Assembly (NCBI GenBank): GCA_903854795.1
Contig: CAINXF010000138.1
Location: 1 to 7,701 of the forward strand
Length of the DNA stretch: 7,701 nucleotides
DNA from: Candidatus Kerfeldbacteria bacterium
Lineage (GTDB): Bacteria; Patescibacteriota; Patescibacteriia; SBBC01
Direction: 5' to 3'
Notes under the pieces: generated by a model
The model's input: the letters and a program-made list of their open reading frames with translations, nothing else
What the model was told of the DNA's origin: nothing
Database searches by the model: none
Part shown: in pieces, positions 1 through 6,726 of the stretch
How the letters are laid out: the number at the start of each line of letters is the position of its first letter
How positions within the stretch are numbered: position 1 is the first letter of the stretch
Made by a program: the position numbers and the translations under genes

Positions 1-122
1 ATCAACCTTGTTTGTGCGATCTTTGCTGCTTCGATTTTCGCCGCGATCGCTTTAGCGTCAAATGCAACATCGCCAACACCTTGCTCGGGCCCAGCTCCAG
101 GAATACCTTTGATTTCTGACAT
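1..122 (-). CDS. Unidentified protein, N-terminal 40 residues only
   Basis: An open frame starts with ATG at 122-120 and runs off the left edge, so only about 40 codons are visible. The peptide begins MSEIKGIPGAGPEQGVGD and continues into an Ala/Lys/Ile-rich stretch (AKAIAAKIEAAKIA) that looks like an amphipathic helix. There is no signal peptide or membrane segment in this part. The start is supported by a strong promoter 41-69 bases upstream and by an AAAGG three bases before the ATG, which is close for a ribosome binding site. I do not recognise the family. It forms its own transcription unit after the hppA terminator. Confidence 0.75.
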   Translation of the reverse strand, partial: MSEIKGIPGAGPEQGVGDVAFDAKAIAAKIEAAKIAQTRL

Positions 123-162
123 ATGCCTTTATTTTTTATTGAATTATTTTTGTTTCATATAT

Positions 163-191
163 ACTATATCATATTTTCTTGAATATTTCAA
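163..191 (-). promoter_or_regulatory. Strong sigma70-type promoter for the partial gene at the left edge
   Basis: Read on the minus strand, a -35 box TTGAAA (186-191, 5 of 6 to consensus) is followed after exactly 17 bases by a -10 box TATAGT (163-168, 5 of 6). TG one base before the -10 makes it an extended -10. Transcription would start near 156, giving a 5' leader of about 33 bases that is very A-rich. The promoter lies immediately after the hppA terminator, so the downstream gene is independently transcribed. Confidence 0.75.
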
Positions 192-228
192 GTGAACAAA
201 ACAGGCAGCCAATTAAGGCTGCCTGTTT
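192..228 (-). terminator. Intrinsic terminator after hppA
   Basis: Positions 199-210 pair perfectly with 217-228, a 12-bp stem containing CAGGCAGCC/GGCTGCCTG, around a 6-base loop. On the minus strand the stem is followed by TTTTGTT; on the plus strand there is no comparable T run. It starts 15 bases past the hppA stop codon, so it ends the nusA-hppA transcript. Confidence 0.9.
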
Positions 229-242
229 AACGGAAAAATCAT

Positions 243-2312
243 TTACATGAACAGCGGCGCGAGCACGAGAGTCAGCGTTGCAAGCAGCTTGATCAACACG
301 TGCAATGACGGACCGGCTGTATCCTTGAACGGATCGCCGACCGTGTCGCCGACCACCGCGGCCGCGTGGACCGCCGTCTTCTTTCCCTGGACCACACCGT
401 GCGAGTCGGTGAACTTGCCGCTCTCGATGAACTTCTTTGCGTTGTCCCAGGCGCCGCCGGCGTTGTTCATGACGAGCGCCATGAGGATGCCGACGATCGT
501 CGCGACCATGAGGAACCCTGCGGCCGCCTCAGCGCGGAAAATAAGACCAGTCGCTACTGGCACTATCACGGCGATGGCGCCGGGGAAGATCATGTTTCGG
601 AGTGCGCCACGGGTCGTGATGTCGACCGCCTTGCCGTAGTCGGGTTTCTCGGTACCCTGCATGATGCCTGGATGTTCCTTGAACTGTCGGCGCACCTCGT
701 TGATGATGTAGCCCGCCGTCTTGCCGACCGCGCGGATCGCGAGCGAGGCAAAGAGGAAGACGAGCATGCCACCAAGCATCGCGCCGATGAACACCGGAAC
801 CTTCGAGAGGTTCACAACGGTGATATTCGCGACCTTTGTGTATGCAGAGAACAGAAGGAACGCCGCGAGCGCTGCAGAACCGACTGCGTAGCCCTTCGTG
901 AGCGCCTTCGTGGTGTTACCGACGGAGTCAAGCTGATCGGTGATCTCGCGGGTCTGCTCCGATCCGCCGGACATCTCGACGATGCCGCCGGCGTTGTCAG
1001 TGATCGGGCCGAAGTTGTCCATCGCAAGGATGTAGACGGCCGTCGAAAGCATGCCCATCGTGGCGATCGCGGTGCCGAACAGTCCGCCGTCGATGATGCC
1101 GCTTGCGTTACCGAGCCAGTAGGAGCCATAGAGCGCTGCGGCGATCGCTATGATCGGAAGCGCGGTGTTCTCGAAACCCACAGCGAGCCCTGCGATGATG
1201 TTCGTCGCTGGTCCGGTTTCGGAGGCAATGGCGATCTCACGGACAGGTCGATATTTGTGATCAGTGTAGTACTGGGTCAGCCAGACGAACACCGTGCTCA
1301 TCGCGAGGCCGACAAGGCCTGCGCCGAAGAACCAGAGGTATTTATCGCCGAGGAAGCTCTGCGTGACGAAGAACACGACCACAGTCGCGAGCGCGAGCGA
1401 TACGTAGAACCCACGGTTCAACGCCTTCATCGGATCTTCGTTCGACTTGACCCGTACGGTCATGACACCAATGATCGAACCGATGAGGCCGAGCGCGTTG
1501 ATCATGAGAGGGATGACGATGCCCTTCTCACCGAACACGGGGTACAGTGCTGCACCGAGGATCATGGCGCCGATGCTCTCCGCCGCGGTCGACTCGAAGA
1601 TGTCGGCACCGCGACCTGCACAGTCACCCACGTTATCACCGACAAGGTCGGCGATGACGGCGGGATTGCGCTTATCGTCTTCAGGAATACCTGCTTCCAC
1701 TTTTCCGACAAGGTCAGCACCAACATCGGCAGCCTTCGTGTAAATACCGCCGCCAAGCTGTGCGAACAACGCGACGAACGATGCGCCGAAGCCGAAGCCG
1801 ACGATCATGTCCGGTACGAGACGTGCATCAAAACTCAATCCTGACGTATAAAGAAGATACAGCGCGCTGACACCGAAGATCGAAAGGGCGACTACGAGCA
1901 CGCCCGAGACGGCGCCGCTGCGGAGCGCGACCTTGAGCGCCGCGTTCATGTTCTGACGATCGGCGGCCGCTGCCACCTTGCTGTTCGCACGGACCGCGAC
2001 CGACATGCCGACGAAGCCCGCGATGCCGGAACAAAGCGCGCCGAACAGGAACGCCGTGCTGGTCTGCATACCGGTGTTCATCTTGCCGGTCAACGCATAG
2101 ACCGCGAAAATGATTACCGCGACCGAGATCGCGAGGATCGAGATCGTGCGATATTGCCTTCGAAGGAACGCCTTCGCACCCTCGCGGATCGCGTGGGCGA
2201 TCTCCATCATTTGTTCGTTGCCGTCCTGTTCCTTGTTCACGCGACTGATAAGCCACCACGAGAAAAAGATTCCGGCGATACTGATACCGAGCGGGTAATA
2301 TACAATATTCAT
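243..2312 (-). CDS. hppA: Membrane-bound proton-pumping pyrophosphatase (K+-independent type)
   Basis: This protein hydrolyses pyrophosphate and uses the energy to pump protons out across the cytoplasmic membrane. It has 689 residues, within the usual family range. It is built of many hydrophobic segments, starting with the first at about residues 5-24. The substrate site is complete: DVGADLVGKVEAG at 196-208, DDKRNPAVIADLVGDNVGDC at 212-231, and later Asp-rich loops around 432-440 (DNFGPITDN) and near the C-terminus (GDTVGDPFKDTAGPS). The subtype marker NTTKALTKG has Lys469 and Thr472. Lys and Thr at these two positions mark the K+-independent class, whereas K+-dependent enzymes have Ala in place of the Lys. 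The ATG has no clear Shine-Dalgarno. It lies 25 bases after nusA with no promoter or terminator seen between, so co-transcription is likely. Identification is secure; ion specificity (H+ rather than Na+) is inferred from the subtype. Confidence 0.97.
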   Translation of the reverse strand: MNIVYYPLGISIAGIFFSWWLISRVNKEQDGNEQMMEIAHAIREGAKAFLRRQYRTISILAISVAVIIFAVYALTGKMNTGMQTSTAFLFGALCSGIAGFVGMSVAVRANSKVAAAADRQNMNAALKVALRSGAVSGVLVVALSIFGVSALYLLYTSGLSFDARLVPDMIVGFGFGASFVALFAQLGGGIYTKAADVGADLVGKVEAGIPEDDKRNPAVIADLVGDNVGDCAGRGADIFESTAAESIGAMILGAALYPVFGEKGIVIPLMINALGLIGSIIGVMTVRVKSNEDPMKALNRGFYVSLALATVVVFFVTQSFLGDKYLWFFGAGLVGLAMSTVFVWLTQYYTDHKYRPVREIAIASETGPATNIIAGLAVGFENTALPIIAIAAALYGSYWLGNASGIIDGGLFGTAIATMGMLSTAVYILAMDNFGPITDNAGGIVEMSGGSEQTREITDQLDSVGNTTKALTKGYAVGSAALAAFLLFSAYTKVANITVVNLSKVPVFIGAMLGGMLVFLFASLAIRAVGKTAGYIINEVRRQFKEHPGIMQGTEKPDYGKAVDITTRGALRNMIFPGAIAVIVPVATGLIFRAEAAAGFLMVATIVGILMALVMNNAGGAWDNAKKFIESGKFTDSHGVVQGKKTAVHAAAVVGDTVGDPFKDTAGPSLHVLIKLLATLTLVLAPLFM

Positions 2313-2337
2313 ACGCGTCGTATGTTAACGGATACTA

Positions 2338-3783
2338 TTAGTTATCTTTGGGAGTAGTTGGTTCGGCAGCGGCCGCGGGCGCGTCCTCAACAACCTTCGA
2401 CGCCTCTTCCGGTACCGCAACGACTTCGGGCGGTGCGGCCTCATCGACCACCGGCTTCTCTACGGCTTCTTCCGTCGTCGGGACTTCGTCCTTCGCTTCT
2501 TCGGATGTTTCCTCGGCGACCGGCTCGGTCCCGTCTTCCTTCGCTGCGGCGAGCGCTTCGCGCTCCTTCATGCGGTCCTCGAGGTTCTGTCCTTCGCCCA
2601 CGATGTCGATCTTCCAGCCGGTCAATTTCGCGGCGAGACGGACGTTCTGACCGCTGCGGCCGATTGCAAGCGACATCTGGTCCTCGCGCACCTCGGTGAT
2701 CGCCGAATGCTCGTCCTCATTCGTCTTGATCGAAAGGATCTTCGCAGGCGACAACGCGTTCGAGATGAACTTCACCGGGTCATCGGACCATTCGATGATG
2801 TCGATCTTCTCGCCACCGAGCTCGGAGATTACCGTCTGGACACGCGTACCACGCTGACCGACGCACGAACCGACCGGGTCGATGTTCTTCTGCGTCGAGA
2901 CGACCGCGATCTTCGTGCGGGAACCCGCTTCACGGGCGATGGCCTTGATCTCGACCGACCCTGCGCTGATCTCCGGCACCTCGATCGCGAACAACTTGCG
3001 CACGATCTCGGGATGCGATCGCGACACGATAAGCTCGGGACCTTTCGGTGTGGTGTTCACAGAGACCAAGTACACCTTGATACGCTGACCGGGCTGGTAG
3101 CGCTCGGACTGGATCTGCTCGGGCGGCGGCATGATCGCGGCGGCATGGCCGAGGTCAACGAACACGAGACGTCCCTCGACGCGCTGCACGGTCGCCGTCA
3201 CGATCTCACCCTCACGGCCCTTATATTCTTTGAAGAGCGTATCACGCTCCGCTTCACGGAGACGTTGGATGATGACTTGTTTCGCGGTCTGCGCAGCCAT
3301 GCGTCCGTACGCGGCCGGTGGAAACAGTTCGGTACGAATCTCGTCGCCGAGCTTCGCGTCTTTCTTCGTTTCCTTGATGACCTTCAATGCGATCATCGAC
3401 TTCGGATCGAACCGATCTTCCTTTTCATCCTCTTCTTCGATGAATGGGCGCACTGGTTGCATAGGCTCGGCGGCGGTGATGTTCGCGTCGGCCGGAGACG
3501 CCTTCTCCGCTTCCAGTTCCGCCTGCTTCTGTGCCTCACGCTCGGCCTGCTCCTTCATGAACTCATCGTAGAGCTTGTTGGCGACGACCGTCTTCACATC
3601 GAACACGCGCGACGTGCCCATGTCGGCGTCGAATTCCGCCTTGATGTTCTGGTTCTTCTCGCCGAAATCTTTCCGATATGCAACGGCAAGCGCCGCCTCG
3701 ATCGTATCGACGACGGACTGATAGGGGATGTTCTTCTCTTCGGTGATCTGTTGGATCGCTGCTTTGAGTGGTGATTGTGCCAT
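2338..3783 (-). CDS. nusA: Transcription termination/antitermination factor NusA
   Basis: NusA binds RNA polymerase and nascent RNA and modulates pausing, intrinsic termination and antitermination. The 481 residues show an N-terminal polymerase-binding domain (about 1-70, and resuming near 125-180 with AYGRMAAQTAKQVIIQRLRE), an S1 domain (about 188-255, GREGEIVTATVQRVEG), KH1 with GSCVGQRGTRV at 305-315, and KH2 with IGRSGQNVRLA at 374-384. A charged insertion of about 50 residues (75-125, rich in Glu, Lys, Ala) interrupts the N-terminal domain. A low-complexity Glu/Ala/Pro/Val tail covers about 405-481. Such insertion and tail features are familiar from Patescibacteria NusA. The usual neighbours rimP and infB are absent. 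There is no Shine-Dalgarno before the ATG. Its own promoter and a leader hairpin lie directly upstream, and hppA follows in the same unit. Confidence 0.97.
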   Translation of the reverse strand: MAQSPLKAAIQQITEEKNIPYQSVVDTIEAALAVAYRKDFGEKNQNIKAEFDADMGTSRVFDVKTVVANKLYDEFMKEQAEREAQKQAELEAEKASPADANITAAEPMQPVRPFIEEEDEKEDRFDPKSMIALKVIKETKKDAKLGDEIRTELFPPAAYGRMAAQTAKQVIIQRLREAERDTLFKEYKGREGEIVTATVQRVEGRLVFVDLGHAAAIMPPPEQIQSERYQPGQRIKVYLVSVNTTPKGPELIVSRSHPEIVRKLFAIEVPEISAGSVEIKAIAREAGSRTKIAVVSTQKNIDPVGSCVGQRGTRVQTVISELGGEKIDIIEWSDDPVKFISNALSPAKILSIKTNEDEHSAITEVREDQMSLAIGRSGQNVRLAAKLTGWKIDIVGEGQNLEDRMKEREALAAAKEDGTEPVAEETSEEAKDEVPTTEEAVEKPVVDEAAPPEVVAVPEEASKVVEDAPAAAAEPTTPKDN

Positions 3784-3795
3784 AGTGTATACAGT

Positions 3796-3821
3796 AAAAA
3801 AGACCGAGGATTATCCTCGGT
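3796..3821 (-). terminator. Terminator-like hairpin in the nusA leader
   Basis: Positions 3803-3810 pair perfectly with 3814-3821 (ACCGAGGA/TCCTCGGT, 8 bp, 3-base loop). On the minus strand the hairpin is followed by CTTTTTT, the form of an intrinsic terminator. It ends 12 bases before the nusA ATG. It could stop read-through from the rnhB cluster. It also lies exactly at the predicted 5' end of the nusA transcript, where it could attenuate transcription or protect the mRNA. Confidence 0.8.
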
Positions 3822-3827
3822 ACCGGC

Positions 3828-3855
3828 AGTATACCAGACTACTGAGTCTTGTCAA
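3828..3855 (-). promoter_or_regulatory. Strong promoter for nusA-hppA
   Basis: On the minus strand a perfect -35 TTGACA (3850-3855) is followed after 16 bases by TATACT (3828-3833, 5 of 6), with TGG just before it as an extended -10. The -35 overlaps the TGA stop of the HD-domain gene. The predicted transcription start is near 3821, about 38 bases before the nusA ATG. Confidence 0.8.
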
Positions 3856-4403
3856 CTAATCGCTTCTTTAAATAGTTTTTCGGATTCTTTGTTTTCAAAA
3901 TGTGTTTGATTTACCATCAACTTTGCCCTGTCACTCAATCTGTTGTACATGAATTTGATCTTATCAATCGTTTCCTTTTCGGTATGTGCTCTACGATAAT
4001 GAGGCAGATTATTGAAAAATGTCATGCTATCTGCTTCCGTTAAAATCGCAACATCACCCTCGCCACCAACCTCATGGTTTTCTATCAGATGTTTGACTTT
4101 GTCTATCGTGGTGTTGTCAAAATTGTGTTTGATGAGAAGGTCACATATTATTTTAGCAGACAGCAGCGCATGTGCTTTTTTATATTCCTCATACGTCACA
4201 TACCGTGCCTTCATCTTTCGGTAGTCTCCAAAACTTCTATCTATATCATGACCTAGGGCGGCGATTTGTAGCGCACTATCTGCGTCTGGTTTTAGCTTAA
4301 GAACCCATTGCCAAACCGACTGTGAATGACCATATTCGGTTTTGTCCGCCGCATGTCTGGTGATGGTATTTATTTCTTCAACGACAGCATCAAATTGATT
4401 CAT
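3852..4403 (-). CDS. HD-domain metal-dependent phosphohydrolase-like protein
   Basis: This 183-residue soluble protein carries the HD-superfamily pattern: His26 (EYGHSQSVW), the His52-Asp53 pair in AALGHDIDR, then His78, His110 (IENHE) and Asp125 (TEADS). That spacing fits a metal-binding phosphohydrolase, possibly with two metals. The substrate cannot be read from the sequence; nucleotides or phosphate esters are the usual choices. Sampled stretches of the gene have about 37-48% G+C, against about 65% in a sampled stretch of rnhB, and codons such as TTT, AAA and TTG are favoured. It sits 48 bases after yraN, at the end of the rnhB cluster, and its stop overlaps the nusA promoter. No clear Shine-Dalgarno precedes the ATG. 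The composition suggests relatively recent acquisition. Domain call fairly sure, function unknown. Confidence 0.85.
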   Translation of the reverse strand: MNQFDAVVEEINTITRHAADKTEYGHSQSVWQWVLKLKPDADSALQIAALGHDIDRSFGDYRKMKARYVTYEEYKKAHALLSAKIICDLLIKHNFDNTTIDKVKHLIENHEVGGEGDVAILTEADSMTFFNNLPHYRRAHTEKETIDKIKFMYNRLSDRAKLMVNQTHFENKESEKLFKEAIS

Positions 4404-4432
4404 ATATATCGATTTGCTCTATTGCGGTGACT

Positions 4433-4448
4433 GATGTTACCTAACATC
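4433..4448 (-). other. Small inverted repeat between yraN and the HD gene
   Basis: GATGTT (4433-4438) pairs with AACATC (4443-4448) around a 4-base loop, starting about 3 bases after the yraN stop. There is no T run on either side, so it is not a standard terminator. It could be an mRNA 3'-end stabiliser or an operator, or chance. Confidence 0.35.
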
Positions 4449-4451
4449 CTC

Positions 4452-4805
4452 TTATCTAAACACATCCTGAGTATACCTAACTTGCCATGATCCGCGCCAC
4501 TCGACGACGGCGAGGTCGAGGCGATAATCACTTATTTCAGGATTGCGCTGGCAATAAGCCGCAACGGCCATGCCGAGCCGTTCAAGCTTATGTTCTCCGA
4601 CCGACTCCTCTGGTATGCCAAAACGGCGGTTACTGCGCGTCTTCACTTCGATGAACGCGAGCGTATCACCGTCGCGCATAATGAGATCAATCTCTCCGTA
4701 CCGTGTCCGGAAGTTGCGCTTTACGAAAACAAAATCTCGGCGCTCTAGCCAACGCCGCACCGCTTCCTCGCCGCGCCACCCGAGCTGTGTCGCCCGGGTT
4801 ACCAT
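4452..4805 (-). CDS. yraN: YraN-family (UPF0102) endonuclease-like protein
   Basis: The 117 residues match the small YraN family in length and layout. The N-terminal GEEAVRRWLERRDF helix is followed by RTRYGEIDLI (Glu38, Asp40) and FIEVKTRS (Glu53, Lys55). The Glu/Asp...Glu-x-Lys arrangement is the core of the PD-(D/E)XK nuclease fold. The later segment YRLDLAVVEW is the usual C-terminal family block. The family's exact role is not settled, but its gene is very often next to rnhB, as here. It starts 4 bases after the methyltransferase stop, so it is almost certainly translated from the same message. Confidence 0.93.
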   Translation of the reverse strand: MVTRATQLGWRGEEAVRRWLERRDFVFVKRNFRTRYGEIDLIMRDGDTLAFIEVKTRSNRRFGIPEESVGEHKLERLGMAVAAYCQRNPEISDYRLDLAVVEWRGSWQVRYTQDVFR

Positions 4806-4809
4806 GGTG

Positions 4810-5373
4810 TTACCCCGCTTTCACTACCACGATCCCATAATGGTATGGGCCTGCTTCGAACTGATCGAATGGTGCGAGTCCTGCCTGCGCACAGAGGTCG
4901 AGGATCCGCGCCGCCGGCACGATCTGCTCGCGCTTGGGGCCGAACGCCTCGCCGCCCTTCGCCCACTCAATAATGAGCATCCGGGCACCAGACTTCAACA
5001 TCCGAGTGCACTCCTGCAGAATGTCCTTCTGCTTTTTCGAGGCATGAAGCACGTTCACTAATATGCCGAAATCGAGCGAACCGTCCTTCACGATGCGTGC
5101 GCCACCGACGATCTCGAGATCGGACCACACTGGCTTGAAATTCATACATCTTTCCAGTCGCGCCTTTGAGAGTGCGCTTGAGAGTGCCGGTTTGAAGACG
5201 TCGATTGCGTACACCAATCCACGCTCACCGATGGTCTTCGAGGCTTGGATGCCGAAATATGCGGCACCGCCGACGCCGAAATCACCGACCTGCATACCGG
5301 ACGTGAGGCCAGCGCGGTCAAGTAGTTTCGCCGGATCGAGGAACGATCTTCCTGACGGGACGATTTCGCTCAT
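4810..5373 (-). CDS. Class I SAM-dependent methyltransferase-like protein
   Basis: The 187 residues form a Rossmann-type methyltransferase. Motif I is VGDFGVGGAAYFG (residues 29-41) for the S-adenosylmethionine methionine/carboxypropyl end. An acidic residue after strand 2 (YAIDVF, Asp58) would hold the ribose. Motif IV is SLDFGILVNVLH (99-110), and strand 5 is SGARMLIIEW (128-137). There are no membrane segments. The substrate cannot be named; small-molecule or ubiquinone/menaquinone-type methyltransferases share this layout, but nothing here decides it. The ATG overlaps the rnhB stop as ATGA (5370-5373) and has a GGAG five bases upstream inside rnhB, so translational coupling is likely. Presence of a methyltransferase between rnhB and yraN is less usual than direct adjacency. 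Confidence 0.88.
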   Translation of the reverse strand: MSEIVPSGRSFLDPAKLLDRAGLTSGMQVGDFGVGGAAYFGIQASKTIGERGLVYAIDVFKPALSSALSKARLERCMNFKPVWSDLEIVGGARIVKDGSLDFGILVNVLHASKKQKDILQECTRMLKSGARMLIIEWAKGGEAFGPKREQIVPAARILDLCAQAGLAPFDQFEAGPYHYGIVVVKAG

Positions 5374-5984
5374 GCAAGCTCCATGTGTTTCATTGGTTGA
5401 AAACTTTTTCTATGAATCTTCGAAAGGCCGAGCGTATCAAGTTTTTTGCGATGTTCAGTGGTTCCGTACCCCATGTGCGTACCGAAGCCATATCCCGGGT
5501 ACTGGCGCTCAAAACCCTTCATTAGTGTATCACGAACAACTTTTGCGACAATAGACGCCGCAGCGATACTCAATACCTTCGTGTCGCCTTTGATGATCGC
5601 TTTCACGGGCTTCTTGCCGAACTTGACCTTCACCGCATCGATGAGCACCGCGTCGGGTGCCACATGGAGCTTCTTCACGGCCTGCTCGATCGCACGGACG
5701 TTCGCCTTCTGGATGCCGATCCGGTCGATGGTCTCCTGCGACACGACGCCGACCGCCCAACTCACCGCATGCTTCGTGATGCGAACGAACAACTTCTCGC
5801 GCGCGGCGGCCGAGAGCTGCTTCGAATCCTTCACGCCCTTCACCGGGAACCTCTCTGGCAACACCACCGCGGCCGCGACGATCGGTCCAGCCCACGCGCC
5901 TTTCCCGACCTCGTCAGAACCCGCAATATGCCAATGACCAGCCTTTCGCAATGCGCATTCTTCCTTGGTGTGGGGTAGTGACAT
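5370..5984 (-). CDS. rnhB: Ribonuclease HII
   Basis: RNase HII nicks DNA at embedded ribonucleotides and degrades RNA in RNA-DNA hybrids. With the start at 5984 it has 204 residues, normal for the family. The catalytic acids are visible: Asp24 and Glu25 in GSDEVGKGAWAGP, Asp116 in AVLIDAVK, and Asp152 in VVRDTLM. Further hallmarks are VKDSKQLS (51-58), KGDTKVLSIAAASIVAKV (132-149) and YPGYGFGTHMGYGTTEH (162-178). The frame stays open to 6149, but the extra 55 residues would cross the promoter and the terminator of the upstream RNA and match nothing in the family, so I take the inner ATG. The residue after Asp116 is Ala where many homologues have Gly. It heads the rnhB-methyltransferase-yraN cluster. 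Confidence 0.96.
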   Translation of the reverse strand: MSLPHTKEECALRKAGHWHIAGSDEVGKGAWAGPIVAAAVVLPERFPVKGVKDSKQLSAAAREKLFVRITKHAVSWAVGVVSQETIDRIGIQKANVRAIEQAVKKLHVAPDAVLIDAVKVKFGKKPVKAIIKGDTKVLSIAAASIVAKVVRDTLMKGFERQYPGYGFGTHMGYGTTEHRKKLDTLGLSKIHRKSFQPMKHMELA

Positions 5985-5994
5985 ATGCAACCGT

Positions 5995-6023
5995 AGTGTA
6001 CGCCGGTACCTGAAGAAAATCAA
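5995..6023 (-). promoter_or_regulatory. Candidate promoter for the rnhB cluster
   Basis: On the minus strand TTGATT (6018-6023, 4 of 6) is separated by 17 bases from TACACT (5995-6000, 4 of 6). The predicted start falls only a few bases before the rnhB ATG, which has no Shine-Dalgarno, so the message may be nearly leaderless. It begins right after the T tract of the upstream terminator. Confidence 0.5.
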
Positions 6024-6027
6024 AGTA

Positions 6028-6064
6028 AACAAAAACGCGGGCAATCCATGTGTATGGACCCCGC
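6028..6064 (-). terminator. Intrinsic terminator of the large RNA
   Basis: On the minus strand GCGGG (6060-6064) pairs with CCCGC (6037-6041) and TCCAT (6054-6058) pairs with ATGGA (6045-6049), with a 4-base loop. Between them the lone G can pair with U, extending the upper stem. The hairpin is followed by GTTTTTGTTT. The plus strand has no T run after the hairpin and loses the wobble pair, so it acts on minus-strand transcripts. It separates the structured region from rnhB. Confidence 0.85.
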
Positions 6065-6128
6065 CTAGTACAGAAGTGATGTGCACCGAAACAGTGCTGA
6101 AAGAGCTAGAGGGAGCGGGCGCTCCCGG

Positions 6129-6179
6129 AACGTAAGAGGAATCCCCCAACAGGATTTCCGCCCCTCTTCACGTCACGTT
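6129..6179 (-). other. RNA rod helix with two 6-base bulges on one side
   Basis: One arm, 6129-6144, is fully paired without a gap. Its three parts (AACGT, AAGAGG, AATCC) pair with ACGTT (6175-6179), CCTCTT (6163-6168) and GGATT (6152-6156). The opposite arm carries two bulges of exactly six bases each (6157-6162 and 6169-6174). That gives 16 pairs in all with a 7-base end loop. It lies in the 3' domain of the large RNA, next to the 6-bp hairpin at 6111-6126. Confidence 0.7.
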
Positions 6180-6426
6180 TGCGCCCGTCCCAACACTTGG
6201 GTCAGACATGCGTCTTACTTCAGCCTGGCACATATCGGCCGGACCAAATTCGCCGATCCTCACGGTGATCCGCACCGTTGCCGCACCGCGCAACTCTCCG
6301 ATGTCCGATGAACTGGACGATCGGGGACGGCAGCACTTCGCTGCAGAGCCCGAACGGATTCAGCGGGAACGTTCTTCCATGCATGGTTGGGTATTCCTCG
6401 TCGTGAGGAAGAAGCAACGGAACAAT

Positions 6427-6495
6427 GTCGGGAGCCGGAACCACAAGGCCCAGTCGTGCTTCTGACAGAAGCCCAAGGGTAACCCGGCTCCCGAC
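6427..6495 (-). other. Perfect 12-bp helix enclosing a 6-bp hairpin
   Basis: GTCGGGAGCCGG (6427-6438) is the exact reverse complement of 6484-6495. The 45-base loop contains GCTTCT (6458-6463) and AGAAGC (6467-6472), a perfect 6-bp hairpin with a 3-base loop. It is the longest uninterrupted helix in the region and a natural domain closure of the RNA. A short inverted-repeat mobile element is an alternative, but no target duplication is evident. Confidence 0.75.
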
Positions 6496-6521
6496 CGTCG
6501 ATTGTTGTTGGCGTCAGAGGC

Positions 6522-6605
6522 GGCGCCGTGCTCCGAGGTTGGCTGCAACCGAAGCGTCCGTCCCTCACTGGGGTCGGCGTGATCGTCCTCGGATGCACAG
6601 GCGCC
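6522..6605 (-). other. 17-bp long-range helix with two single-base bulges
   Basis: The continuous arm 6522-6538 (GGCGCC, GTGC, TCCGAGG) pairs with CCTCGGA (6587-6593), GCAC (6595-6598) and GGCGCC (6600-6605). One unpaired base lies at 6594 and one at 6599. It closes a 48-base internal region that can form a smaller stem (GTTG/CAAC near 6538-6549). All 17 pairs are Watson-Crick. It sits directly beside the 12-bp helix at 6427-6495. Confidence 0.75.
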
Positions 6606-6665
6606 GTCGCATGTTGCTGGTGTTGCCACCGCTGAAGGCGCGTACCCTCCAACGTGATGGCGTGC

Positions 6666-6707
6666 CATCGGCAATCCGAGGTGCTCACACCTCGCCGTAT
6701 TCCGATG
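6666..6707 (-). other. Two-tier hairpin, 16 bp
   Basis: CATCGG (6666-6671) pairs with CCGATG (6702-6707) and AAT (6673-6675) with ATT (6699-6701). After an internal loop, 6677-6683 pairs with 6688-6694 (CGAGGTG/CACCTCG, 7 bp) around a 4-base loop, UGAG on the minus strand. The stacking of two exact stems about a common axis is unlikely by chance. Confidence 0.7.
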
Positions 6708-6726
6708 ACGCGGAGTTCGCGCGGTT

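Noticed and set aside
366..1844. A 492-codon plus-strand open frame opposite hppA
   Set aside because: It is the antisense shadow of a well-supported gene, with the Arg/Asp/His-rich composition typical of such shadows.
5985..6149. A 55-residue N-terminal extension of RNase HII
   Set aside because: It is not family-like, and it would overlap the promoter candidate and the terminator of the upstream RNA.
6360..6668. A minus-strand frame of about 100 codons with a Cys/His-bearing C-terminal half
   Set aside because: There is no ribosome site, its start sits inside the 6666-6707 hairpin, it matches no family I know, and both long helices lie inside it. Kept only as a possibility.
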